From positions 1 to 13,098 of the forward strand of contig DCFT01000115.1 in assembly GCA_002319885.1 (NCBI GenBank): DNA of 13,098 nucleotides, given 5' to 3'. A program made the position numbers and the translations under genes. The notes below the pieces were generated by a model that saw nothing but the letters and a program-made list of their open reading frames with translations, had not been told where the DNA came from and did not search any database. This document shows, piece after piece, positions 6,683-13,098 of this stretch. The stretch's first letter is position 1. Every line of letters starts with the position of its first letter. Source of the DNA: Bacteroidales bacterium UBA1797 (GTDB lineage Bacteria; Bacteroidota; Bacteroidia; Bacteroidales; VadinHA17).

Positions 6683-7705
6683 TCAAATCATGCTGATGAC
6701 TTTATCTGCCACTTTCTCTGTTATAACAGAACATCGGTTCAAGCATTTGCCTGAGAGAAAATTAACTACATCTTTTTTTTGTGAGAAGTTAGATCCGCAA
6801 ATTTCGTAGCACGTGGTGGCCCCGAATTCTTTAAGGAACCATTCCCCAAGTTCAGTTCCTGAATTTATTGCCCTGTTAAATCCATTTAACTCATCGCTCA
6901 TTGCTCTGTTGTCATTTTCCTTCAGCATTTTGTTCATCCTGGCAACTCTTATAAAGCTATTTTCAATCTTTGCTTCAGATGCTGAAAGAGCTATCACTCC
7001 TGCAGTAAGTGCACCACAAGTACGGTTGAGCAAGGCGATACCGCCAATAAAGGGCCAGGATGCCTCATATAATTCTTTTTTTAAGCAAAAAGTGCTTTTC
7101 AGTCTGTCAAGCACACTATGTGAACAATGGAATCCGTTATCATTAAATGCTTTAAGAATAAGTGAATAGGATTCTTCTTTCTCTGCCGGAAAAGATCCCG
7201 GATTCTGCAAGCTATTCATGAATGCATCGTAGAAGCCGGACACAGCTTTCCAGCAGCCATTCTCATATCTGTCCCTTATTTTAGTGCAGGTAGCTGAACC
7301 ATTTTTGTTATAGAAATCGTTGAAATAAAACTGTGCCTCTCGTATTATCAATAGTTTTTTATTGTTATCTGTTGGTATACCTTCATGATATCCCAGGAAC
7401 ATTAATGGAGATGTAAGGGCACCGCATTCCATTTTAGGACCAGCAATTCCTCCTGCCATAGCTCCGGAGATCTTAACCAGTTCCTTATTCTCTATATTAT
7501 AAATATCAAGAAGTGTCTGCATCACAGACGGGGCACAATGACCTATTCGGTGATAGTTTATAAAAACACGAGGTTTTTTATCAGTGAGCAGGGCGTACCC
7601 TGCAATTCCTGAAACTCCCAATGAAATAACTGCCACTATGCTTTTAGTGGTAAATTCCCGTCTGCTGATGGTCCTTTTTTTCTTCTGGTCCTCATTATTA
7701 TTCAT
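6683..7705 (-). CDS. Tat-signal protein with two tandem C_GCAxxG_C_C redox domains
   Basis: This 340-residue protein starts at the ATG at 7703-7705; a TTG one codon upstream would add only a methionine. A twin-arginine signal is visible: SRREF at 14-18, then a hydrophobic stretch (about 21-40). Two copies of the putative redox-active C_GCAxxG_C_C pattern follow. Copy 1 has C57 (HCAPSVM), C94 in ECGALTSP after a glycine-rich GAMAGGIAGP, then C140 and C151. Copy 2 has C194 (HCSHSVL), C230 in TCGALTAG after FIGGIALL, then C299 and C321, with extra C207, C303 and C325. No CxxCH heme motif is present. The family is usually a single, about 150-residue cytosolic domain of unknown redox function, so the duplication and Tat export are notable. 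Export after cytoplasmic folding suggests a bound cofactor (inference). It lies 132 bp upstream of the AraC-type gene on the same strand. Confidence 0.87.
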   Translation of the reverse strand: MNNNEDQKKKRTISRREFTTKSIVAVISLGVSGIAGYALLTDKKPRVFINYHRIGHCAPSVMQTLLDIYNIENKELVKISGAMAGGIAGPKMECGALTSPLMFLGYHEGIPTDNNKKLLIIREAQFYFNDFYNKNGSATCTKIRDRYENGCWKAVSGFYDAFMNSLQNPGSFPAEKEESYSLILKAFNDNGFHCSHSVLDRLKSTFCLKKELYEASWPFIGGIALLNRTCGALTAGVIALSASEAKIENSFIRVARMNKMLKENDNRAMSDELNGFNRAINSGTELGEWFLKEFGATTCYEICGSNFSQKKDVVNFLSGKCLNRCSVITEKVADKVISMI

Positions 7706-7760
7706 CAATGTCGTGCTTATGCGATTTGAGGCTTCAGTTTTAAATAGAGTATGTACAGAT

Positions 7761-7768
7761 CAAAGTTA
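7761..7768 (-). promoter_or_regulatory. Candidate -7 promoter element of the Tat/C_GCAxxG_C_C gene
   Basis: On the minus strand TAACTTTG matches TAnnTTTG exactly, about 55 bases before the ATG, giving a leader of roughly 48 bases. No TTTG-like -33 word lies at the usual spacing. A single 8-base match in AT-rich sequence is weak evidence by itself. Confidence 0.35.
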
Positions 7769-7807
7769 GAATAATAAATTTTAAATATAGGTGGGTGCAT
7801 AACAAAG

Positions 7808-7850
7808 AAAAGCCTTGCAACGCTAACGCTCTGCTGCGGGCTTTTTCCTT
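7808..7850 (-). terminator. Terminator-type hairpin (minus-strand reading), part of motif copy B
   Basis: AAAAGCC (7808-7814) pairs with GGCTTTT (7839-7845), and GCAAC (7817-7821) pairs with GCTGC (7833-7837, one wobble on the minus strand), with an 11-base loop. On the minus strand the stem ends in GGCTTTTCTTTG, on the plus strand in GGCTTTTTCCTT, so it could act in both directions. It would end the minus-strand TauE/MFS transcript about 370 bases after the TauE-like stop. Confidence 0.6.
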
Positions 7851-7895
7851 ATAGCGGAGGGTGGTGAAATATCTAACCTCAAATTGGTTGAAGAC
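7840..7895 (+). repeat. Intergenic motif copy B
   Basis: Directly after the hairpin, the sequence runs GGGCTTTTTCCTTATAG, GGAGGGTGG, ATATCTAACCTC and TGAAGAC. Copy C near 10700-10752 has the same words in the same order and orientation (GGGCTTTTTCTTTGTAG, AGAGG, TTAACCTTGATTT, TCAAGAC), with a few-base gap. In both, the block abuts the right arm of a terminator-type hairpin. Function is unknown. A decayed tRNA 3' end plus terminator or a small dispersed repeat are both possible. Confidence 0.42.
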
Positions 7896-8210
7896 ATATA
7901 TAAAATCGTGATATTTATGGATACTGAGATTTCATTTTAATATCAATTATGTTGCACAGTCACTCTTTTGAGTTCGAAATTTCTAAAAAAAAAGAGGTTG
8001 GAAATAAACTTTGGTCAGGTTGGGTACCCTGACCGTCAAAAATTGTAACCGGGGTGAATGACCTGAAAATATTACCAAAGGTTAAATGGGAATATTCATA
8101 ACCTTACAGATCAAGTACTTAATTTACTTAAAATGAAGTCTGTTGTGCACTGATTTTTATGTAAAATGATTCATGAGAAAATTTATATCTTAACCTACCA
8201 CATTTAGATG

Positions 8211-8981
8211 TTACAATCTGGAGAGAAAAAAGGCACCCAGTGCGGTCAGTATCAGACCATACCAACGTTCCAGCTTGCTTGCTTTTGTCTTAATTGCCAC
8301 CTTTGCTCCCAGGTATGAAAACGGAACCGAACCAATCGCCAAAACTGCTGTGACCGACCAATCTATATGTCCCAGTTGTGCATGTACTATTGTTCCAGGT
8401 ACTGCCAGGAACATAGATACCGCTAATGAGCAGGCAAAGGCTTTCTTGATAGGTTGTTTTAAAATCAGGATATAACTTGGGGCAAGAAGGAATCCTCCCG
8501 AATTTGCTAATAATCCGGAAATTAAACCTGTAAATGCTGCTACCAGTACCAGTCGCAGGTACCAACTAAAAGAACGAACTTCATGATCAGGGTCAATATT
8601 TATAAGGATAGGTTTCTTTTCTTTGGGTGAGAAAAGGAATTTTAAACCGAATATGAGGACCAATAGCCCTGTGATTATTAATAACGGCTTATCTCCGGTG
8701 AACTTTGTCAGATATGACCCGGCTATTGAAGCCGGGACACCAATAAAAATACTCCAGATGATAATATTCCAATCAAGCAACTTAGACTTCCAATATTCAA
8801 CTGAAGCAATAAATGTACCAGGAATAGTCGCAGGTAATGGTGCGGCTATTGCTACAAACCCGGGAATGCCAATCAGATTAAGCATCGGCGTAGCGATAGC
8901 GCTTCCTCCCTTCCCGAATAATCCACCTAAAAATCCGACTATTACTCCGACAAAAAAAACTCCAACATAATTCAAATACAT
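8211..8981 (-). CDS. TauE/SafE family sulfite/organosulfonate exporter-type permease
   Basis: This 256-residue integral membrane protein has about seven to eight hydrophobic segments. It shows the two-fold family repeat: GFLGGLFGKGGSAIATPML at about 16-34 and GLISGLLANSGGFLLAPSY at about 152-170. Both carry the glycine-rich helix break typical of TauE/SafE (DUF81) proteins. A charged loop (about 117-137, FSPKEKKPILINIDPDHEV) separates the halves. Length matches the family (about 250). Family members export sulfite, sulfoacetate or related anions, or import others; the substrate cannot be read from the sequence, and no sulfur-metabolism gene lies in the window. It starts 128 bp after the MFS gene on the same strand; a hairpin between them makes full cotranscription uncertain. 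The ATG at 8979-8981 is preceded by AGGTATCAGGTATAG, only a weak ribosome binding site. Confidence 0.92.
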   Translation of the reverse strand: MYLNYVGVFFVGVIVGFLGGLFGKGGSAIATPMLNLIGIPGFVAIAAPLPATIPGTFIASVEYWKSKLLDWNIIIWSIFIGVPASIAGSYLTKFTGDKPLLIITGLLVLIFGLKFLFSPKEKKPILINIDPDHEVRSFSWYLRLVLVAAFTGLISGLLANSGGFLLAPSYILILKQPIKKAFACSLAVSMFLAVPGTIVHAQLGHIDWSVTAVLAIGSVPFSYLGAKVAIKTKASKLERWYGLILTALGAFFLSRL

Positions 8982-9043
8982 CTATACCTGATACCTAAAT
9001 TAATTATAATCATAAATATTATTCCGGCTATTGTAGGACTAAT

Positions 9044-9073
9044 AAGCTTAATACCCGGGATTCGGGTGCTTTT
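9044..9073. terminator. Interrupted hairpin between MFS and TauE-like genes
   Basis: ACCCG (9053-9057) and CGGGT (9063-9067) pair around GGATT. AAGC (9044-9047) can extend the stem with GCTT (9068-9071) across a five-base bulge. On the plus strand a short T run follows; on the minus strand, the direction of the two genes, the tail is poor in T. It may reduce read-through from the MFS gene into the permease gene, but is weak as a terminator. Confidence 0.35.
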
Positions 9074-9109
9074 TGCTGCAAAAGTATAGAAAAAATGTAA
9101 AAATTATTA

Positions 9110-10372
9110 TCATAGCTCTTCACTTTCTACGGGTTTATTCTGATTGCGAAAGAACAGTCCGTACATTACCAGGTAAACTCCCTGACACAATGCCCCAATA
9201 TAGAATGGGAGTTCCAGCTGACCGGCCCTGAAAAGAAGTCCCGCGATGCTGGGACCCACAGACTGTGGCAGTTGCATCGACACGGCGTTAAGACTTGTTG
9301 CCAAACCACGTCGTTTATCGCGCACTAAACCCACCGTTAATGCCTGGCGGGCACCAACCGATCCTCTGTTAAAGGCAGATCGCAATATGTATATCAGAGA
9401 GGCTAACCAATAAAATGGGATTACCGGGAGCAGAATTAACAGCAATAATCCAATAAATCTAGCCCAGACAACCGACTTTACAATACCTATTCTATCACTG
9501 AGACGTCCGGTCAGTACTGATGAAATTCCGGTAATGAAAAATGCTGCTGCCATAATAGGTGCAATTGACCCCGGACCAACTCCAAATCTTATCGCAAACC
9601 AATAAGAAATAAGAGGACCGGTGAATCCCACTGCAAGTCCGTTAAATGAATTAAGAATTATCAGTCCTTTGAGCATCCTGTTTTCCTGTCTTATAATCAG
9701 ATTTTCCTTTTGGTCCTCTTTTAAAACACTGTTTCGTCTCTGACCGTTGTATTGTTCTTTAGCTTTAAGGATCAATAATATATTAACAATTGATGCAACT
9801 GCGACAATTATAAAAAGAAACCTGTATGAAGATGCGTGAATAGCCGACAGAGCTTTTCCTTCCTCATGCCAGACAGTCAGTAACTCCGGAATCATTCCCA
9901 GAAGGGCACCTAAACCCATGCCAAAAAAACCAAACGCAGTATTCAGACTATATACGTGTCCTCGTCTGGCAGCAGAAACCTCCTCAGCCAACCAGGCCTG
10001 CTCTACCGGCGAAAATGGACCTGCAGCTCCATTCGCACCCCGCCCAAAACCAGCTGCAATAATTGCCATTGATAATATTAGACTTTGCTCTGATAAAAAA
10101 GCAGTTATGCTGCACACAAATACAATAATCTCATAGGTTATCAGAAAAGGCCTCCTGCGTATGCGATCACTTGCAATACCTACCCCCAAACTTAGTAATG
10201 CCCCAAAAATTCCTGCTACGCTAAGTACCAATCCAATATGGAAAGCATTCCAACCCAATGCATTCAGGTATAAAGTCATATCAACTGCAAGAGCTCCCTG
10301 ACCAATACTTCTAAATGTTCGTGCAAGAATTAACCGTTTTGTAGTCGGATGTAGCTCTTTTAGTTTAAACAA
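9110..10372 (-). CDS. Major facilitator superfamily (MFS) transporter
   Basis: This 420-residue protein has about twelve predicted membrane helices in two halves, separated by a charged cytoplasmic loop (about 204-232, rich in K, E, Q and R). The MFS loop 2-3 signature appears as GIASDRIRRRP (65-75) and is repeated in the second half as GRLSDRIGIVK (289-299), the usual two-fold pattern. Helix 4 to 5 includes RGANGAAGPFSPVEQAWLAE, where an acidic residue sits in a polar stretch. It looks like a drug- or metabolite-type exporter, but the substrate is unknown. Start: codon 1 is TTG at 10370-10372. An in-frame stop lies 12 bases upstream, and the first internal ATG (residue 32) would remove most of helix 1, so TTG initiation is the best reading. 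The TauE-like gene follows 128 bp later. Confidence 0.9.
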   Translation of the reverse strand: MFKLKELHPTTKRLILARTFRSIGQGALAVDMTLYLNALGWNAFHIGLVLSVAGIFGALLSLGVGIASDRIRRRPFLITYEIIVFVCSITAFLSEQSLILSMAIIAAGFGRGANGAAGPFSPVEQAWLAEEVSAARRGHVYSLNTAFGFFGMGLGALLGMIPELLTVWHEEGKALSAIHASSYRFLFIIVAVASIVNILLILKAKEQYNGQRRNSVLKEDQKENLIIRQENRMLKGLIILNSFNGLAVGFTGPLISYWFAIRFGVGPGSIAPIMAAAFFITGISSVLTGRLSDRIGIVKSVVWARFIGLLLLILLPVIPFYWLASLIYILRSAFNRGSVGARQALTVGLVRDKRRGLATSLNAVSMQLPQSVGPSIAGLLFRAGQLELPFYIGALCQGVYLVMYGLFFRNQNKPVESEEL

Positions 10373-10415
10373 ATCTTTTTTGGATTATGCTGTTATCAAG
10401 ATGTTACTGTTTCAT

Positions 10416-10455
10416 TGCTTGTAAAGTTATAAGGAACTACCTATTATTACAAGCA
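10416..10455. promoter_or_regulatory. 9-bp inverted repeat around candidate MFS promoter
   Basis: TGCTTGTAA (10416-10424) and TTACAAGCA (10447-10455) form a perfect 9-bp inverted repeat with a 22-base spacer, 44-83 bases upstream of the MFS start. On the minus strand TAACTTTA (10422-10429) resembles the -7 element, and CTTG (10450-10453) lies exactly 20 bases upstream as a -33 word. Each arm of the repeat therefore overlaps one promoter element, as expected for an operator bound by a dimeric regulator. The regulator is unknown; the only one in the window is the AraC-type protein, whose target is unproven. Confidence 0.4.
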
Positions 10456-10675
10456 TTTTACAGGTTGTGGTATTGATATAAATTTATTGTTGTAATAAAT
10501 TCTCATTCTCCGGGTCTTAAAATCATTATAATTTTTTCAGGTTGCTAAATTATGATTTTTTTTAGTTCTCATCTGGTAAATCATTTCAGTGATTACCCGG
10601 GACAATATTTAAAATTAATCATTACAAGAACAGTTTAACGAGCCTGATTAGCAAGCTTTTGATGGATCTCCAATA

Positions 10676-10710
10676 AAAAAACCCGGCGCTTTCGCACCAG
10701 GGCTTTTTCT
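10676..10710. terminator. Strong bidirectional terminator-type hairpin (GAAA loop on minus strand)
   Basis: CCC plus GGCGC (10682-10689) pair with GCACC plus GGG (10694-10702), with one bulged base (10699) and a four-base loop that reads GAAA on the minus strand. AAAAA (10676-10680) and TTTTT (10704-10708) extend the stem, giving a T run on either strand. It is one of the most stable hairpins in the window by eye, yet no gene ends near it on either strand: the MFS starts 304 bases to the left and the DUF1080 gene about 460 bases to the right. It may end a small RNA. Confidence 0.72.
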
Positions 10711-10752
10711 TTGTAGACAAGAGGTTTGAATTAACCTTGATTTGATTCAAGA
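10700..10752 (+). repeat. Intergenic motif copy C
   Basis: The block starting at the right arm of the hairpin reads GGGCTTTTTCTTTGTAG, AGAGG, TTAACCTTGATTT and TCAAGAC, in the same order and orientation as copy B at 7840-7895. Copy A at 3260-3371 shares CTTTGTAG, GAGG and TAACCTTGATTT. All three lie next to a hairpin and outside genes. Confidence 0.42.
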
Positions 10753-11166
10753 CCTGATTGACATTTGTGTAATGGAAGAGAGTCTTTCCAATATTAAGCA
10801 TTAATTTCATTTATTGGATTTGAAAGAAAATTTAGCATTTAATTTTTTATTTGATTGTATTCAATTCTTTCATAATTTTATCAAAATGTATGTCTTATGT
10901 CAAGTCTCCTGCCTGGATTTGAATATAACATTTTTATCATTTATCGTCAAAAAGATAATAAAAATGATGGCTGGGTTACTGAGTTTGTTCCCCAAAATCA
11001 TTTGTATGGGAGCATGAGTTTAAGGCTTTTATTGAACGGTTTCTCAGAATATAGCAAGTAGGACGAATCGGTGATGGATTATGAACCATGAAGTAAATAT
11101 TTTTTTGCATTTTCTCATCAATTGATTTATATATTTAATTATTTAATATTTAACTCTTTAATTACT

Positions 11167-12075
11167 ATGAAACAATTATTTATTTTAATGTTGCTGCTGA
11201 TCTCCTTCGGATTGAGTAATGCACAACAGCCTGCAGGAACAAAGACAAAACCAACCGGAGATCAGAAATCACAAATGGAACAGTTGCAGGCCAACTATGC
11301 CAAACAGGCAGAACTTGTAAAAAAATTCAAAAGCTCTTTTGATTCCCTTACTCCAATGCAGAAGAATATGTTTTTCACTGAAATAAAACACATTATGGAT
11401 CCTGAAGTTCCCAAGATAGAACCGGGCAAAATTGATAGCGATCCTCCTTCGGATGCTGTGGTATTATTTAATGGCAAGGATCTTAATGAATGGGAAGAAG
11501 TTTCCCGGGGACCGGGCGGACCAGGTGGGAAAAAGCCAATTACATGGATTTTAAAAGATGGGGGAATGCAACCGACCAGTGCTTCGGGCACTGCACAGAC
11601 AAAGCGGGTTTTCAGGGATTTTCAGTTGCACATAGAATGGAAGACACCGACCGGTTTACCGGCAACAGTTACAGGTCAGGACAGAGGTAACAGTGGTGTA
11701 ATTATCCAGGGGAATTATGAAGTCCAGATACTTGACAGTTACAGTAATCGTACTTATCGTAACGGGCAGGCAGGTGCTGTATATATGCAATATGCTCCTT
11801 TGGTAAATCCGAGCAGAAAAGAAGGAGAATGGCAAACTTATGAAATCGTTTATACAGCTCCTCGTTTTAAGGATAATACAAATTATTTTACTCCACCCAG
11901 AATAACGATTATTTATAATGGAGTATTGGTTCAAAACAATGTAGCTATACAAGGACCAACTGTTTTCCCCGGTATCCCTCAATATATAATTAAAGAACAC
12001 GGAGACGGACCCATTCAGTTGCAGCAACATGGCAATCCAACTACTTTCAGAAATATCTGGATCAGGGAATTGTAA
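11167..12075 (+). CDS. Secreted DUF1080 (3-keto-disaccharide hydrolase-like) protein
   Basis: This 302-residue protein begins at the ATG at 11167, chosen because it gives a clean signal peptide (KQLFILMLLLISFGLSNAQ, residues 2-20). An in-frame ATG 45 bases upstream would put 15 extra residues before it. After the signal comes a polar helical stretch (about 30-75), then the DUF1080 beta-sandwich: VVLFNGKDLNEWE (98-110), GNSGVIIQGNYEVQILDSY (174-192) and GPIQLQQHGNPTTFRNIWIREL (281-302), all hallmark blocks. DUF1080 proteins are concanavalin-like domains, some acting as 3-keto-disaccharide hydrolases and others as carbohydrate-binding partners. Catalysis is not proven here. It is periplasmic or surface-associated, and 45 bp separate it from the alpha/beta hydrolase, so the two are probably cotranscribed. 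No T9SS sorting domain is present. Confidence 0.92.
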   Translation: MKQLFILMLLLISFGLSNAQQPAGTKTKPTGDQKSQMEQLQANYAKQAELVKKFKSSFDSLTPMQKNMFFTEIKHIMDPEVPKIEPGKIDSDPPSDAVVLFNGKDLNEWEEVSRGPGGPGGKKPITWILKDGGMQPTSASGTAQTKRVFRDFQLHIEWKTPTGLPATVTGQDRGNSGVIIQGNYEVQILDSYSNRTYRNGQAGAVYMQYAPLVNPSRKEGEWQTYEIVYTAPRFKDNTNYFTPPRITIIYNGVLVQNNVAIQGPTVFPGIPQYIIKEHGDGPIQLQQHGNPTTFRNIWIREL

Positions 12076-12120
12076 GCAGTGCATCCTTGAATAATTCATT
12101 GTTGTTAATATCTTTCTGTT

Positions 12121-13098
12121 ATGAAAAAAATTACCTTATCCATATTCCTGATTTCTTTGTTACTTGCAGCTCAATCACAAAATATTGTTAGGACAGATAC
12201 GGGTACTGTAAATTGCGCTCACTATAAAATACTTTTTCCGAAAGACTGGAAGCAAAAATTAGTGATGTTTGCCCATGGTTATGAGTTTATGGGGTCACCT
12301 TCTGCAATCAATTCTCCTCAACTGGACCAACTCGCAAAAATATTTCTTGACAGAGGGTTCGCTGTAGCCGCTTCAGCGTATGAATATCAGGGCTTTGCAT
12401 TGCCTCAGGGTGTGGATGATACCGAAGCTCTGAGACAATATTTCCTGGATAAATATGGAGTCCCTGATTCTACTTTTATGACAGGCCAATCAATGGGAGG
12501 GGGCGTTGCCCTGGCAATGATGGAAAATTTTAGTAAGAATTATCAGGGCGCTCTTGCGATGTGTCCCTTATCAAGTCGTCCCTATTTGCAAACCAGGAAG
12601 GAATTTGACGCTCACGTATTATTCGATGCATTGTTTCCGGGAGTAACATCACCTCTTTCTGACTTAATCGACATCCATACGGATTTTAAACCTACCGGTA
12701 TTACCGGGATGGGGGCTAAAATTGAAGCTATCAGGGAAGCGATTATGAAGGACACAGTGAAGGCAGGGGAATTTGCCCGCCAATTTTACCTTAAGATCGG
12801 GGATATCCCCTTTTCCTTATTTTTCAGTGAATCTGTTTTACGTGACGCTGTGCTAAAATCAGGAGGTAACCCATACGATAATACCAATACGATCTATAGC
12901 GGTTTTTCAAATGACTGGGAACTCAATAAAAAGGTCGAGCGTTTTAAAGCAACTGCCAATCCTGATAATATTTTTGAAAAATACGACCGGACCGGGAATA
13001 TTGGGAAACCGGTAGTATTGATGCATACAGTCTACGACCAGTTAATACCGCCACAGTTTGGAGAGGTTAATTTTGAAAATATGGTTCATCAAAAAGGG
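12121..13098 (+). CDS. Secreted alpha/beta hydrolase, 3' end missing
   Basis: The frame from the ATG at 12121 is open to the window edge, giving 326 residues without a stop. It starts with a signal peptide (KKITLSIFLISLLLAAQSQ, residues 2-20). The alpha/beta-hydrolase marks are VMFAHGYEF (48-56), where HG supports the oxyanion hole; the nucleophile elbow TGQSMGGG (121-128) with S124; and the probable acid D306 in HTVYDQLIPP (302-311). The catalytic histidine should lie beyond the window. The insert between about 145 and 290 is a lid-like helical region. The substrate is unknown: esterase, lipase or peptidase are all possible, and its position behind a DUF1080 protein might hint at a sugar ester (inference). 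No T9SS signal is visible because the C-terminus is missing. It starts 45 bp after the DUF1080 gene and has no Shine-Dalgarno. Confidence 0.9.
   Translation, partial: MKKITLSIFLISLLLAAQSQNIVRTDTGTVNCAHYKILFPKDWKQKLVMFAHGYEFMGSPSAINSPQLDQLAKIFLDRGFAVAASAYEYQGFALPQGVDDTEALRQYFLDKYGVPDSTFMTGQSMGGGVALAMMENFSKNYQGALAMCPLSSRPYLQTRKEFDAHVLFDALFPGVTSPLSDLIDIHTDFKPTGITGMGAKIEAIREAIMKDTVKAGEFARQFYLKIGDIPFSLFFSESVLRDAVLKSGGNPYDNTNTIYSGFSNDWELNKKVERFKATANPDNIFEKYDRTGNIGKPVVLMHTVYDQLIPPQFGEVNFENMVHQKG

Larger units (their letters stand above)
7706..8210. other. 505-bp intergenic region between redox-protein gene and TauE permease gene
   Basis: No gene was recognised on either strand. Contents from left to right: the candidate promoter at 7761-7768; a terminator-type hairpin at 7808-7845 followed by motif copy B (to 7895); a run of A bases near 7985; a short inverted repeat GGTCAGG (8013-8019) / CCTGACC (8028-8034) whose loop includes part of the palindrome GGGTACCC; and then AT-rich sequence up to the stop codon of the TauE-like gene. 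The terminator of the TauE-like transcript is expected here, and the hairpin at 7808-7845 (minus strand) is the best candidate. Confidence 0.6.
10373..11166. other. 794-bp intergenic region between divergent MFS and DUF1080 genes
   Basis: No convincing gene was found. Two frames of just over 60 codons (10622-10810 minus and 10814-11017 plus) have no recognisable domain, odd composition and no promoter or ribosome site, so they were not called. Contents: a candidate MFS promoter within an inverted repeat (10416-10455), a strong terminator-type hairpin (10676-10708), motif copy C (to 10752), and AT-rich leader sequence before the DUF1080 gene with no exact -7 element. An unrecognised small RNA ending at the hairpin is possible. 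Confidence 0.6.

Noticed and set aside
6813..7169. 118-codon plus-strand frame opposite the C_GCAxxG_C_C gene
   Set aside because: The conserved cysteine pattern and Tat signal are on the minus strand; the plus frame is a shadow.
7840..7895. Decayed tRNA 3' end followed by a terminator (minus strand)
   Set aside because: The words CCCTCCGCT and GGTTAGA recall a tRNA acceptor and T arm, but no proper T-loop, anticodon arm or D arm could be folded, so no tRNA was called.
8013..8034. GGTCAGG/CCTGACC hairpin as a terminator or operator
   Set aside because: There is no T run on the plus strand, no nearby gene end within 170 bases, and the 7-bp stem could arise by chance; noted only in the gap description.
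10622..10810. 62-codon minus-strand frame
   Set aside because: It runs through the strong terminator hairpin and motif copy C, which is unlikely for a real coding sequence, and it has no domain signature.
10814..11017. 67-codon plus-strand frame starting at TTG
   Set aside because: Non-ATG start, AT-driven composition, no recognisable domain, no promoter or ribosome site, and it lies in a gap with structured RNA-like features.
11656..12099. 147-codon minus-strand frame opposite the DUF1080 gene
   Set aside because: It is antisense to a well-supported domain, has no similarity to a known family by eye and is a shadow of the real gene.

Overview
The window looks like a chromosomal segment of a Bacteroidota bacterium. 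The sequence-based reasons are a type IX secretion (T9SS) type B sorting domain followed by a PorP/SprF-family protein, AT-rich spacers, almost no Shine-Dalgarno sequences, and promoter elements resembling the Bacteroidota -7 consensus TAnnTTTG. No phage, transposase, CRISPR array, rRNA or intact tRNA was seen. Gene order and content suggest ordinary chromosome with accessory redox and transport functions rather than a mobile island.

Layout. (1) Bases 1-1339, plus strand: the 3' end of a large secreted protein with a gliding-motility-type C-terminal domain, then its PorP/SprF-like outer-membrane partner. A perfect 15-bp-stem terminator at 1353-1389 closes this unit. (2) 1384-3057, minus: a soluble hybrid histidine kinase with a C-terminal receiver. 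(3) 3058-3652: a 595-bp gap with a hairpin, a repeat-like motif and a 17-codon remnant resembling the start of a Rossmann-fold dehydrogenase. (4) 3653-6550, minus: four closely spaced genes, reading in transcription order AraC-type regulator, small ABM-like protein, flavodoxin-ferredoxin fusion (EFR1 type) and NudC NAD(H) pyrophosphatase. (5) 6683-7705, minus: a Tat-signal protein with two C_GCAxxG_C_C redox domains in tandem. (6) 7706-8210: a gap with a terminator hairpin and the repeat-like motif. (7) 8211-10372, minus: a TauE/SafE permease and an MFS transporter that needs a TTG start. (8) 10373-11166: a gap with an inverted repeat around a candidate MFS promoter, a strong GAAA-loop terminator and a third copy of the repeat-like motif. 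(9) 11167-13098, plus: a secreted DUF1080 protein and, 45 bp later, a secreted alpha/beta hydrolase that runs off the window.

How they may work together. The first two genes form a secretion/surface-adhesion pair. The central minus-strand block reads as an electron-transfer and nicotinamide-nucleotide cluster: a possible AraC-controlled flavodoxin/ferredoxin protein, NudC, and next to them an exported cysteine-rich redox protein. The last two genes look like a small periplasmic or surface hydrolase operon. No defence system or large novel system is evident. The least described items are the duplicated, Tat-exported C_GCAxxG_C_C protein, the EFR1-NudC pairing, and an intergenic hairpin-plus-motif element found three times in the same orientation.
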